From: Acinetobacter sp. XH1741
GTDB taxonomy: Bacteria; Pseudomonadota; Gammaproteobacteria; Pseudomonadales; Moraxellaceae
Reading direction: 5' to 3'
DNA length: 64,000 nt
Assembly: GCF_041021895.1 (NCBI RefSeq)
Contig: NZ_CP157428.1
Coordinates: 1,984,001-2,048,000 of the forward strand
The translations under genes and the position numbers were made by a program. The notes under the pieces are model-generated. The model worked only from the letters and a program-made list of their open reading frames with translations. It searched no databases and had not been told where the DNA came from. Positions 9,455 to 18,527 of the stretch are shown here, one piece after another (positions within the stretch are counted from its first letter, which is position 1; each line of letters starts with the position of its first letter).

Positions 9455-9475
9455 CCTACCTACCAAAAACCTACC
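9455..9475 (-). promoter_or_regulatory. Direct-repeat operator candidate, site 3
   Basis: Read on the minus strand there is GGTAGG-TTTTT-GGTAGG, with a third overlapping GGTAGG, in the promoter region of the alcohol dehydrogenase. The hexamers have the same 11-base phase as sites 1 and 2. The match is weaker, with A instead of T at the fourth base. Confidence 0.4.
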
Positions 9476-9596
9476 AAATATTATTTGTTTATTAATTATT
9501 GATTTATATTGAATTTATAGAAAGTTTGGTACATTCATTTAATTTTTTCGGGAAAATCGTTAAGCTATGGGCTGTTGAAGATGTACATATGAGATT

Positions 9597-11309
9597 ATGA
9601 AACAGGAAACTGCGCTTAAACTGCTTAAAGCAGGTGAAAATGTCTTTTTAACCGGTTCGGCTGGTGCAGGGAAAACCTATACACTTAATCAGTACATCCA
9701 ATACCTAAAAGCACGTAAAGTGCCAGTGGCTATTACGGCATCTACAGGTATTGCTGCAACGCATATGAACGGCATGACCATTCATACATGGGCTGGCATT
9801 GGTATTAAAGATCAGTTAACTGACGATGACCTAAAACGTATGAAAGAGCGTAAATATCTCAAGGAACACCTTGAAAATGCGCAAGTTCTCGTCATCGATG
9901 AAATCTCGATGCTACATGCGAAGCAGCTTAATCTGGTTAATCAAGTTCTAAAATATTTTAAAGAAAGTGATGAAGCTTTTGGTGGCATTCAAGTCATTGT
10001 GGCGGGAGATTTTTTTCAGTTACCCCCTGTAGGACGTAATGGTGAAGCCAATCGCGACAAGTTCTGTTTTATGTCAGATGCATGGGTCGAAGCAAAATTT
10101 CGCGTATGTTATTTAACAGAGCAGCACCGTCAAGACGATGAAATTCTGAACCAGATTTTAAATGCTATTCGTGCTCAAAATATTCAAAACGACCATTTAC
10201 ACGCACTGCGTCAATCACGCTCGCATGATATTGGTGAGACTTTTACTCGGCTTTATACGCACAATATGGATGTCGACAATATCAATTATCAGCATTTAAA
10301 TGAAATTGATAATGAAGGGCATCAATTTAATGCAGTTTTAGACGGTAATGAAAAATTATTAGAAACTTTAAAATCTTCGGTACGTGCGCCTGAAGAGTTA
10401 ACGCTTAAAAAGCATGCCAAGGTTATGTTTGTCAAAAACAACTTTGATATGGGCTATATCAACGGAAGCCTAGGTGAAGTCATCGGTTTTGAAGAAGATG
10501 ACGAAAATGGCTTGCTGCCAAAAGTAAAATTGACCGATGGGACGACATTGCTGGTAGCCCCAGAAACATGGTCAGTTGAAAATGAAGCAGGTAAGGTCAT
10601 TGCTAGTTTTCAACAAATTCCACTTCGTTTGGCATGGGCGATTACCATTCATAAAAGCCAAGGGATGACTTTAGAAGCTGCTGAAATTAACCTCATGAAT
10701 ACCTTTGAAAAAGGTCAAGGATACGTTGCACTCTCGCGTTTAAAATCTTTAACGGGTTTGAAATTAATAGGTATTAATGAACAAGCTTTAGAGTTAGACA
10801 GTTTAGCTGTCAAAGCTGATCGCCGTTTTCAGGAGCTTTCTAAAGAAGCTGAAGATAACTTTGCAGATGTAGATTTAACAGCCCAGCACAAAGCCTTTAT
10901 TCGTCACTGTGGCGGCACCTTAAATGAAACTGAGATTTCTCGTAATGAGAAAAAACTCGCAAAAGGTGGAAAGCAAAATTACGCTACGGCAACGCTAGAC
11001 GAGACACGTGCCTTATTTGAAGAAGGTTACGAAATTGAAGATATTGCACATGAGCGTGGTTTGACACCAGCAACCATTATTAATCATTTGGCTCGACTTC
11101 ATAAAGAACAAAAGCTAGATATTTCGGTTGCTCATCCTGGTGAGGAAGTCGTTGAAGAAGTCCGTAAAGTTTATAAGAAATTGAAAAAACGCCAAAATCC
11201 AGATCATTTTTCTGATGATGGTTCGATCAAACTAAGACCAATTGTTGAAGCAACCAGTCCTCGAATGGGATATGATCAGGTTCGATTAGCTTTATTATTT
11301 ATTGAATAA
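9597..11309 (+). CDS. PIF1/RecD-like ATP-dependent helicase
   Basis: The 570-residue protein is a superfamily 1B helicase of the PIF1/RecD2 type. Walker A is GSAGAGKT (20-27), the Walker B acidic pair is Asp101-Glu102 in VLVIDEISML, and the late motifs AWAITIHKSQGMTLEAAEI and GQGYVALSRL are those of RecD/PIF1 enzymes. The C-terminal 150 residues carry a helix-turn-helix-like segment (DIAHERGLTPATIINHL), similar to the C-terminal domain found after RecQ and some PIF1 proteins. It probably unwinds DNA 5' to 3' in replication or repair. A short gap separates it from the isomerase gene. Confidence 0.9.
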   Translation: MKQETALKLLKAGENVFLTGSAGAGKTYTLNQYIQYLKARKVPVAITASTGIAATHMNGMTIHTWAGIGIKDQLTDDDLKRMKERKYLKEHLENAQVLVIDEISMLHAKQLNLVNQVLKYFKESDEAFGGIQVIVAGDFFQLPPVGRNGEANRDKFCFMSDAWVEAKFRVCYLTEQHRQDDEILNQILNAIRAQNIQNDHLHALRQSRSHDIGETFTRLYTHNMDVDNINYQHLNEIDNEGHQFNAVLDGNEKLLETLKSSVRAPEELTLKKHAKVMFVKNNFDMGYINGSLGEVIGFEEDDENGLLPKVKLTDGTTLLVAPETWSVENEAGKVIASFQQIPLRLAWAITIHKSQGMTLEAAEINLMNTFEKGQGYVALSRLKSLTGLKLIGINEQALELDSLAVKADRRFQELSKEAEDNFADVDLTAQHKAFIRHCGGTLNETEISRNEKKLAKGGKQNYATATLDETRALFEEGYEIEDIAHERGLTPATIINHLARLHKEQKLDISVAHPGEEVVEEVRKVYKKLKKRQNPDHFSDDGSIKLRPIVEATSPRMGYDQVRLALLFIE

Positions 11310-11352
11310 AGTTGAATCGGCTTAATTACTTATTACATAAATTGAGGTGGCT

Positions 11353-11712
11353 ATGCCGCACGTAGTAGTCGATTATTCAGAAAATTTAACTGGATTGAAC
11401 GCAAAACAATTACTTGAAGAAATTAATACCACACTGATTGAGACAGAGTTATTTAGCCCAGAAGACATTAAAAGCCGTGCGCGTAAAGATGATGTTTTTT
11501 TGATTGGCTTAGGGGTAGAACAGGCTTATATTCATGTAAAAGCCTATATTTTGTCGGGAAGAACTGCTGAACAGAAACAACTTATAGGTGAGCAGTTATT
11601 AGTAGCGCTCAGCAATAAAAAATATCTACAACAAGGGTTTAATAAAGAAATTCAATTGTGCGTTGAGCTAGTGGATATGCCAAGAGAAGATTATTTTAAG
11701 CAAGTTGTATAA
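11353..11712 (+). CDS. 5-carboxymethyl-2-hydroxymuconate delta-isomerase-like protein
   Basis: The 119-residue protein belongs to the CHMI branch of the tautomerase superfamily, small proteins whose N-terminal proline is the catalytic base. I chose the ATG at 11353 because GAGGTGG precedes it and because it places Pro directly after Met (MPHVVVDYS), which the mechanism needs; an upstream GTG at 11347 would bury that proline. Its classical role is in homoprotocatechuate breakdown, but no other genes of that pathway are nearby, so the physiological substrate is uncertain. Confidence 0.85.
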   Translation: MPHVVVDYSENLTGLNAKQLLEEINTTLIETELFSPEDIKSRARKDDVFLIGLGVEQAYIHVKAYILSGRTAEQKQLIGEQLLVALSNKKYLQQGFNKEIQLCVELVDMPREDYFKQVV

Positions 11713-11775
11713 TCATAAAAAGCGCAATTTCGATCAAGAATAGCGATTAGCACTATGTAAAAGTAGTGCTATCGA

Positions 11776-12645
11776 ATGAACAGACATAAATGTATGGCTG
11801 TATATATACAAAAGCTGCAACTGGTTTGCGACTATATTCAAAGACATTTAGATGAAGACTTAGATGTTGATCGGTTGAGCCAGATTGCGGCCTTATCTAA
11901 GTTTCATTTTCATCGTATTTTTGCCATTCATATTGGTTTAAATGTGATGAGGTTTATTCAACTTTCTCGTTTAAAGCGTGCCTCTTTTCAATTGGCTTTT
12001 GAACCTGATCTCAAGATTATTGAGATTGCATTGCAAGCAGGGTTTGATAGTCCAGAGGCATTTACTCGTGCATTTAAGCGTTCATTTGATCAAACTCCTC
12101 GGGCTTTTAGAGATAAACCAGACTGGGAATCTTGGCACCAGAAGTTTGTTTTTACGATTCCAAAAAGTGAGCTAAAAATGAATGTAAATATTGTTGAGCG
12201 ACCTGCTGAAAAGATTGCCTATCTAACGCATTTAGGAAGTGCCGATAAAGTTTTGGAAACGGCTGCGCGTTTTATTGCTTGGCGCAAAGAAACAGGTTTG
12301 TCGCCTGTAACCAAGTCGAGAACTTATGGAATTCCATTTGCTGACCCTGAACAAGTACCGTCTGACGAATTTCGGTTTGATATCGCGGGATCAATTGAAA
12401 AAGCTGTACCTGAAAATAGTTATGGCGTACAGACAGGTGAAATTCCTGCTGGTCGTTATGCAACCGTAAGACATTTAGGTAGCCATGACCAGCTTAAAGA
12501 TAGCATTTATTATATCTTTAGAAACTGGCTACCTGAGCAACCAGAAGAAGCAGGGGCTTATCCAATTTTCTTTCACTATCACAACTTTGTACATGATGTG
12601 AAAGAGTGTGACTTAGTCACCGACATCTACTTACTTTTAAAGTGA
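11776..12645 (+). CDS. AraC-family regulator with GyrI-like effector domain
   Basis: The 289-residue protein has its AraC/XylS double helix-turn-helix domain at the N-terminus (about 10-110; IAALSKFHFHRIF and AGFDSPEAFTRAFKRSFDQTP are diagnostic) and a GyrI-like/SOUL-type small-molecule-binding domain at the C-terminus (about 130-289; SYGVQTGEIPAGRYATVRHLG). This is the architecture of Rob, of Bacillus BltR-type regulators and many multidrug-responsive regulators. It is monocistronic and convergent with thiM. Its target is not evident from the context. Confidence 0.9.
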   Translation: MNRHKCMAVYIQKLQLVCDYIQRHLDEDLDVDRLSQIAALSKFHFHRIFAIHIGLNVMRFIQLSRLKRASFQLAFEPDLKIIEIALQAGFDSPEAFTRAFKRSFDQTPRAFRDKPDWESWHQKFVFTIPKSELKMNVNIVERPAEKIAYLTHLGSADKVLETAARFIAWRKETGLSPVTKSRTYGIPFADPEQVPSDEFRFDIAGSIEKAVPENSYGVQTGEIPAGRYATVRHLGSHDQLKDSIYYIFRNWLPEQPEEAGAYPIFFHYHNFVHDVKECDLVTDIYLLLK

Positions 12646-12655
12646 GACTAGGGTG

Positions 12656-12685
12656 ATACAGGCATAGCTTAGGTTATGCCTGTAT
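12656..12685. terminator. Shared hairpin between the AraC gene and thiM
   Basis: An 11-bp stem (ATACAGGCATA / TATGCCTGTAT) lies between the two convergent genes and overlaps the thiM stop codon. T runs are weak, so termination is possible rather than certain. Confidence 0.5.
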
Positions 12686-13501
12686 GTTTAAAAGTTTGAT
12701 ATCTGCATATTGTTCAATCAGGTTGTCATCTAACATATGGATATAATCCATAAAGATACTACTAAAACTTCCCATGGTTTGCGCTTGATTTGCAGCAAGT
12801 TTACCTGCGATTGCAAAATGAACATGGGCAGACAGTGCTGCAATAGTTGGAGAGGTGACCGCACTATATGCTGCGATTAATGCTCCTAAAGCACAGCCTG
12901 TTGCGGTAATTTTTGGTTGTAATGAACTTCCGCCATTGACTTGAATTACAGCATCTAATTCATTAGACAAAATGTAATCTGACTCACCTGAAATAGCGAT
13001 ACAGTTCGCATGGGTTAATAGCGAAAAAGCCTGTTGATAGGCTTGATCACTACTTAAAGTACTGTCTACACCTTTAGATTGAACTTGATTACCTGCAAGG
13101 GTGCTAATTTCTGAAGCGTTACCACGAATCACACTTGGCTTAAACTGTAAAAGCTCGTCTGTCATTTGACTGCGCCAAGCTAAAATTGGTCCGTAACCTA
13201 CTGGATCGAGTACCCAAGGAACTTCATTGAGTTGTGCGGTTTTGGCTGAAATTTGCATGGCCTGCATTTGCTCTGAGGTTGGCGTACCCAAATTAATGCT
13301 TAGAGCCGATGAAATTTTGGTAAAACTTTCTGCTTCATAAGGATTATCAATCATGGCAGGTGAAGCACCCGAAGCCAGTAACACATTGGCTGTATAGTTG
13401 GCTGCAACGCTATTGGTAATGCATTGTACAAGAGGCGTTTTTGCCTGCATGTTTTGCCAAGCTTCAATCACCTGTTCAGTCAGTTTGGATGTTGAAGTCA
13501 T
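12674..13501 (-). CDS. thiM: Hydroxyethylthiazole kinase
   Basis: This 275-residue ribokinase-like enzyme phosphorylates the thiamine thiazole moiety in the salvage branch of thiamine synthesis. The family's signature segments are visible: PLVQCITNSVAANYTANVLLASGASPAM near the N-terminus, WVLDPVGYG in the middle and TATGCALGALIAAYSA (anion hole and catalytic cysteine) towards the end. The ATG at 13501 follows AAGGA at a good distance, so the ten extra N-terminal residues of the longer frame are unlikely. No TPP riboswitch fits in the 33 bases to the gene upstream, which probably shares its transcript. Confidence 0.93.
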   Translation of the reverse strand: MTSTSKLTEQVIEAWQNMQAKTPLVQCITNSVAANYTANVLLASGASPAMIDNPYEAESFTKISSALSINLGTPTSEQMQAMQISAKTAQLNEVPWVLDPVGYGPILAWRSQMTDELLQFKPSVIRGNASEISTLAGNQVQSKGVDSTLSSDQAYQQAFSLLTHANCIAISGESDYILSNELDAVIQVNGGSSLQPKITATGCALGALIAAYSAVTSPTIAALSAHVHFAIAGKLAANQAQTMGSFSSIFMDYIHMLDDNLIEQYADIKLLNIQA

Positions 13502-13533
13502 CTGATCATCCTTATAAGCCAGAAATAACAAAT

Positions 13534-14691
13534 TTAACGGGTAAAATAGTGATCTTGATGCTTACATCTTTCACAAATTAATGAGACATAATCTGAGGCA
13601 TCATAATCAACGCTTAAATCATTTGAACCACAATGCATACAACGTTTAACTGAGTAAAAGTTTAAACGCGGTTCGATTTTTCGCCATGCTTTCCAGATGG
13701 GTTGTACAAAAATTTGTTCGTCATAACCCAAAAAGCGATTAAACAAAATGTGGCTCATTTTGCTGTAGGGAATATTGTAAGGGCGTGGCAACATCGAAGT
13801 TTCCCACTTTTCAGCCACAGCTCTTTCCCGATATTGTTCTAAAGTTTTCTTTAATAGATTGGTATTAATGAACTTTTCATTACGCGGTTGTAGTGCTTTT
13901 TGTTTATAAAGATATTCGAGTGCAGTCTGAATTAAATAATAAATTTGACCAATGGCTAACGAGTCCATTAAACGGTAGCAAAAAGTTTGGAAATTAGAAC
14001 TCCCCGCAATTTGAATGCCCCAAGTCCTACAGTAAAACTGCATAAACTGAATAATTTCTTGGTAGAGTACCTGAAAAAGTACGTCTTTTACTTCGTCGGC
14101 ACTGCGAAATGGAATACCAAGACTTAGGTTTTCATAAAACCAGTAGCGTAGTTGTTGGGCAACACTAAATAAACTTGGGTCACTATATCCATCTAGGCGA
14201 ATATTTAAATAAAAACATTGTGGTTCGTCAGATTGATCCTGTGCATTTAAAATCCCATCTTTATGAAGTTGTTTAATCAGATGGTTTTGGAACATCCAGT
14301 TGGGTGTAATCGGTTGATATTTAATACGGTCCCAATGAATATATTCATCGTGGGAAACATCGTCACGTGCATAGTCATCAAGCAGACTTAGTAAAAAAAG
14401 TTTATGTAAAAAACTAAGTTGTTCCAGACTTCGCTGCGGTTGATCTTTTGCTTTAAATTGACGTTGTTCTTGTAAGCGGGTCTGTTGTAAAAGTTTTTTT
14501 CGTTGTTTAGTACATTGATCACAATGACAGGTCATTTTTGTGTCTTTAAATACACGGTGCTGACAATGACTGCATTCATGAAACTGAATATCTTGTTCAA
14601 ATTGTTCGGCATCTACCCAATACATTGACGCTTGGCAGAGTGGGCAATGGCTACTTTCATCTAGCTGTTTTTGTAGAATTTGTAAGGCCAT
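13534..14691 (-). CDS. Zinc-ribbon protein of unknown function
   Basis: The 385-residue protein is not one I recognise. It has cysteine pairs at both ends: CPLCQ, CSHCQ and CHCDQC within the first 60 residues, and CMHCGSNDLS ... CERCKHQ in the last 40, suggesting at least two zinc ribbons. The middle is helical and rich in aromatic residues, with no signal peptide or membrane segment. It is followed after 32 bases by thiM, so both probably come from one transcript, but the function need not be thiamine-related. The terminal zinc knuckles suggest nucleic-acid binding; that is inference only. Confidence 0.8.
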   Translation of the reverse strand: MALQILQKQLDESSHCPLCQASMYWVDAEQFEQDIQFHECSHCQHRVFKDTKMTCHCDQCTKQRKKLLQQTRLQEQRQFKAKDQPQRSLEQLSFLHKLFLLSLLDDYARDDVSHDEYIHWDRIKYQPITPNWMFQNHLIKQLHKDGILNAQDQSDEPQCFYLNIRLDGYSDPSLFSVAQQLRYWFYENLSLGIPFRSADEVKDVLFQVLYQEIIQFMQFYCRTWGIQIAGSSNFQTFCYRLMDSLAIGQIYYLIQTALEYLYKQKALQPRNEKFINTNLLKKTLEQYRERAVAEKWETSMLPRPYNIPYSKMSHILFNRFLGYDEQIFVQPIWKAWRKIEPRLNFYSVKRCMHCGSNDLSVDYDASDYVSLICERCKHQDHYFTR

Positions 14692-14784
14692 TTCGCTCCG
14701 AACGTTTAATCAATCAAGGGAAACCTATTATACACAGCCGCATTGCCGATAGCTGAGATTGTCTTTTTGTTTGGTGCAAAAATA

Positions 14785-14820
14785 GAAAACCTAAAATCTT
14801 TATTTGGATTTTAGGTTTTC
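14785..14820. terminator. Terminator downstream of the 85-residue protein gene
   Basis: A 14-bp perfect stem (GAAAACCTAAAATC / GATTTTAGGTTTTC) with an 8-base loop is followed on the minus strand by a T-rich stretch. Confidence 0.7.
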
Positions 14821-14841
14821 ATAACGTATTAAAAGTTAAGA

Positions 14842-15099
14842 TTAAACAGGGCACGGCAAGCTCTCATCATGTTGTCCAAGTTTTTTAGCATGTATAAGTG
14901 CCTGTACCTTTTTGCTTGGTAATTTCACTTTTCCTAATGCATCGTAGGTATTCACGATAGTCGTGACTTCTTGAGCAGTCATTGCAATACCTTCGGCAGA
15001 TAAAAATACGGCAATGACATGATGGTCGAGTCCTGCTGCATCCAGATCATGAATCGCTTTAATATTTTCTAAACGATGTAAATAAGCTTTAAATTCCAT
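14842..15099 (-). CDS. Small conserved-looking hypothetical protein, 85 residues
   Basis: I do not recognise this 85-residue cytoplasmic protein. It is mostly helical, with the segment LDAAGLDHHVIAVFLSAEGIAMTAQEVTTIVNTY resembling a helix-turn-helix-like arrangement, and a basic KLPSKKVQALIHAKK stretch near the end. It stands alone with its own terminator at 14785, and GAGGTAGCC precedes the ATG. The well-formed ribosome-binding site and terminator support a real gene. Confidence 0.7.
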   Translation of the reverse strand: MEFKAYLHRLENIKAIHDLDAAGLDHHVIAVFLSAEGIAMTAQEVTTIVNTYDALGKVKLPSKKVQALIHAKKLGQHDESLPCPV

Positions 15100-15419
15100 G
15101 GTGGCTACCTCTTGTTCTGATTGGAATACCTATACTGGTATATGAGTTAACGCAAGAACCATGCCCAAAATGTAAGCTGCTCCTAAAAAATGTTAAAAAC
15201 TGAACGTGTTTTATTTTTCTTGTATAGATTGATTATATAAACAGCGATTATCGTAATTTTGGTCTAATCTGTGCTAATAAAAGAGGATTCTAATTTGAAA
15301 TGTATAAATGAAGTCCCATTAATTTTATAAAGGTAAGTAAACACAGTATGTATAAGCCGTTATGATCAAACTCATAACACGTTTTACTACGGTTTTAGAC
15401 GAATATATAAGGAATAAAG
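15100..15419. other. Intergenic region between divergent genes
   Basis: These 320 bases hold the promoters of the leftward 85-residue protein gene and of pepN. I see AT-rich DNA and an ATAAGGAATAAAG ribosome-binding region just before pepN, but no other feature I can support. Confidence 0.6.
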
Positions 15420-18026
15420 ATGAATATTGCGGCGCAGCCTCCTGTTCAGGCAGATCAAACAGTTTATTTAAAAGATTATCAAAAACCTGCGTTTTTGGTT
15501 GAATCAATTAATCTTGATATTCAAGTCTATGATGATAAAACAATTGTTGATTCAACATTGGTGATGAAACGCCAAACTGCTGGAGATCTGGTGCTGTTAG
15601 GCCGAGACCTTGAGTTGCAATCTGTTGAGTTAAACGGTCAAAAGCTTACTCCTGCACAATATTCACTCGATAGTGAACAACTGGTGATCACTGATGCACC
15701 AGATGAAGTCATTTTGCAGACTCAAGTCATTATTCACCCGGAAACTAACACTCAGCTTGAAGGTTTATATAAAGCAGATGAGTTGTTTGTTACACAAAAT
15801 GAACCGGAAGGTTTCCGCAAAATTACGTTCTATCCAGACCGTCCTGACGTACTTTCTGTGTTTACTACACGTGTAGAAGCAGATAAAAAATATCCTGTAT
15901 TACTTGCCAATGGTAACTTGTTAGAAACAGGTGAAGTGGGTGAAAACCGTCACTTTGCAATCTGGCAAGACCCGACTAAAAAGCCAAGCTATTTGTTTGC
16001 TTGTGTCATTGGTGATTTAGCTGTACTTAAAGATCGCTATACAACGTCTGAAGGACGTGATGTTGCCTTAGAAATCTATGCAATTGAAAAAGACATTCCA
16101 AAATGCCATATTGCGATGGAAGCACTAAAGCACTCTATGCGTTGGGATGAAGAACACTATGGCCGTGCTTATGATCTCGACAACTATATGATTGTTGCGG
16201 TGAGCCAGTTCAACATGGGTGCAATGGAAAATAAAGGTTTAAACATCTTTAATACCTCATGTGTACTTGCCGATGAAGAATACACAACTGATGCAGCGAT
16301 TATGCGTGTGCAGTCTGTGATTGCCCATGAATATTTCCATAACTGGACAGGGAACCGTATTACTTGCCGTGACTGGTTCCAACTTTGTTTGAAAGAAGGC
16401 TTGACGGTATTCCGTGATCAGTCTTTCTCGGAAGATTTACAATCTGCTGCGGTTCAACGTATTGATGACGTTGCTGTACTTAAGTCACACCAGTTCCCTG
16501 AAGATGCAGGTCCATTATCGCATCCACCACGTCCAGACCACTTTGTAGAAATTAATAACTTCTATACAGCAACTGTTTATGAAAAAGGTGCGGAAATTAA
16601 CCGCATGATGTCGACCTTACTCGGTAAGGAAAAATACCGTAAGGGAACAGATGAATACTTCCGCCGTCATGATGGACAAGCTGTGACGGTAGAAGACTGG
16701 GTTGCTGCATTATCCGCAGGTTCAGGTGTCGATTTATCTGCATTTTTAACTTGGTATAACCAACCTGGTACACCAAAGCTTGAAGCAAAAGGTGAGTACG
16801 ATGCAGCAGCACAAACTTACCGTTTAAGCTTTAAACAAAGCCTAAAAGCACATCCTAAATATCCAAATTTAAAAGCTGTTCCAATTCCTGTGGCTTTAGC
16901 GCTATTTAATGCTAAAACAGGTGAGCAATATACATTGCACAGTAACAGCCTATTTGTAAACTATGTTAAAGATGGCGTGTACTTGTTTGACCAAGATGAA
17001 GCAACCATTGAATTTACAGGTGTGACTGAACAGCCAGTTGTATCACTACTTCGTAATTTCTCTGCACCTGTAAATCTTGTATTTGACTATACCGATACAG
17101 AATTAGCTTTCTTAATTCAGCACGAAACAAATGGTTTTAACCAATGGCAAGCAACGCAAACCTTGCTTGAACGTATCTTGTTAGAAGACCATTCTGCAGA
17201 TGCGTATATTCAAGCTATTCAGAGCACTTTACCTGAATTGGTTGGCCGAGACCCGCTATTAGCATCACGTTTGTTTGATGTACCAAGTGAAGGTTATTTG
17301 GGTAGTCGTATCGATCAGGACTATGCACCTGATGATATTCATGTAAAACGTGAAGCTCTGCTTAATCGTTTGGCTCAAGATTTAGGTTCATTCTGGAAAG
17401 ATACTTACCTTACACTTGACCCAGACCTGCAAAAAGAATTTTCTTTAGCGATGGGTGTACGTGCTTTAAAGAACATTATGCTTATGATGATGGCTCGTCA
17501 GGGCGACCAAACTGCATTTGAATTAGCACATGTGCAATATCAAAATACAGGAAATATGTCTGAGCGTTTAGGTGCACTGCGTGTATTGGTTTGGCAAAAT
17601 GCACCTCAAGCTCAAGAAGTGCTTGCTGATTTCTATGACCGTTTTAAAGATGAAGCCTTGTCTTTAGATCAGTGGTTTATGATTCAAGCTGCAAACCCAA
17701 ATGCGACCGCAGAAACCATCGAGTACTTAACTCAGCATCCTGATTATGATTTAACTACACCAAATCGTATTCGTGCCGTAAGTGGTGGTTTATCGAATAA
17801 CCCTGTAAACACATGGGGATATGGTGTGGCTCACTTTATTAACCTTGCACAATATCTTGACGAGAAAAACCCGATTTTAGGTTCACGCCTATTACAGGTG
17901 TTGTCACGTTGGTATACGCTTGCGGAGCCTCAACGCACTCAAGTACAACAGGCATTGCAAGCATTACAGCCTAAAGTGAAATCTAAAAACGTTTCTGAAA
18001 CTTTAAATAGTATGCTAAGCGTTTAA
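15420..18026 (+). CDS. pepN: Aminopeptidase N (M1 family)
   Basis: The 868-residue protein is a full-length M1 metallo-aminopeptidase that removes N-terminal residues from peptides in the cytoplasm (E. coli PepN has 870). The exopeptidase motif GAMEN is at 267-271. The zinc site HEYFH-X18-E is His303, His307 and Glu326, with Glu304 as the catalytic base. The C-terminal half is the long helical domain of the PepN subgroup. It is a single-gene unit followed by a terminator. Nothing is truncated or unusual. Confidence 0.97.
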   Translation: MNIAAQPPVQADQTVYLKDYQKPAFLVESINLDIQVYDDKTIVDSTLVMKRQTAGDLVLLGRDLELQSVELNGQKLTPAQYSLDSEQLVITDAPDEVILQTQVIIHPETNTQLEGLYKADELFVTQNEPEGFRKITFYPDRPDVLSVFTTRVEADKKYPVLLANGNLLETGEVGENRHFAIWQDPTKKPSYLFACVIGDLAVLKDRYTTSEGRDVALEIYAIEKDIPKCHIAMEALKHSMRWDEEHYGRAYDLDNYMIVAVSQFNMGAMENKGLNIFNTSCVLADEEYTTDAAIMRVQSVIAHEYFHNWTGNRITCRDWFQLCLKEGLTVFRDQSFSEDLQSAAVQRIDDVAVLKSHQFPEDAGPLSHPPRPDHFVEINNFYTATVYEKGAEINRMMSTLLGKEKYRKGTDEYFRRHDGQAVTVEDWVAALSAGSGVDLSAFLTWYNQPGTPKLEAKGEYDAAAQTYRLSFKQSLKAHPKYPNLKAVPIPVALALFNAKTGEQYTLHSNSLFVNYVKDGVYLFDQDEATIEFTGVTEQPVVSLLRNFSAPVNLVFDYTDTELAFLIQHETNGFNQWQATQTLLERILLEDHSADAYIQAIQSTLPELVGRDPLLASRLFDVPSEGYLGSRIDQDYAPDDIHVKREALLNRLAQDLGSFWKDTYLTLDPDLQKEFSLAMGVRALKNIMLMMMARQGDQTAFELAHVQYQNTGNMSERLGALRVLVWQNAPQAQEVLADFYDRFKDEALSLDQWFMIQAANPNATAETIEYLTQHPDYDLTTPNRIRAVSGGLSNNPVNTWGYGVAHFINLAQYLDEKNPILGSRLLQVLSRWYTLAEPQRTQVQQALQALQPKVKSKNVSETLNSMLSV

Positions 18027-18042
18027 TTATTTAAAAATACTT

Positions 18043-18075
18043 AATAAAGGTCTCTTGAGAGGCCTTTATTTTTAT
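18043..18075 (+). terminator. pepN terminator
   Basis: AATAAAGG ... CCTTTATT with an inner CTC/GAG pairing is followed by TTTTTAT, 17 bases past the pepN stop. Confidence 0.75.
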
Positions 18076-18527
18076 CTTTATTTTATATTTCTTTAAATTA
18101 TAAAATTTATTAATTTATATTAAATGTAGTTTTTAAATATATTAAAAAATAAGCCTGTCTGTACTTAAGTTGAAATACTTCTTGGAAAACAAGTTTTTTG
18201 TGATTAATTACCGAAAAAATGGACATATTTAGTTAAATTTTTACGAATAAATTTTATTTTAATATTATTAAAGTATTTTAAATCAATTGCTTGTCATTGA
18301 TTGGTGTTGATTTTTATATATGAAACGTAAGTTTGGGTAACTATATTTTGTTAATTAGAAATTAAAATAATAACAAGACCATGCATTTTAATTATTTTTA
18401 TGTATGATGTTTAAAATAGGATAAAAAATAAGCTTTAAAAGAGCAGTCAAATAAAAATGATTGTAAGAATAAGAGTTAATTTTTTTATATCTATTTATTC
18501 GACAATTTAATTTAAAAGGTTTTGGCC
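18076..18527. other. Long AT-rich region upstream of the pilus operon
   Basis: About 450 bases of very AT-rich DNA without an ORF separate pepN from the pilus operon. Such a long AT-rich leader fits a silenced or environmentally regulated promoter (H-NS-type binding), but I cannot point to a specific operator. Confidence 0.5.

Noticed and set aside
13502..13533. TPP riboswitch before thiM
   Set aside because: Only 32 bases separate thiM from the upstream gene, too short for the aptamer.
15325..15507. 60-codon minus-strand ORF overlapping the pepN start
   Set aside because: It overlaps the pepN promoter and coding sequence and has no family resemblance.
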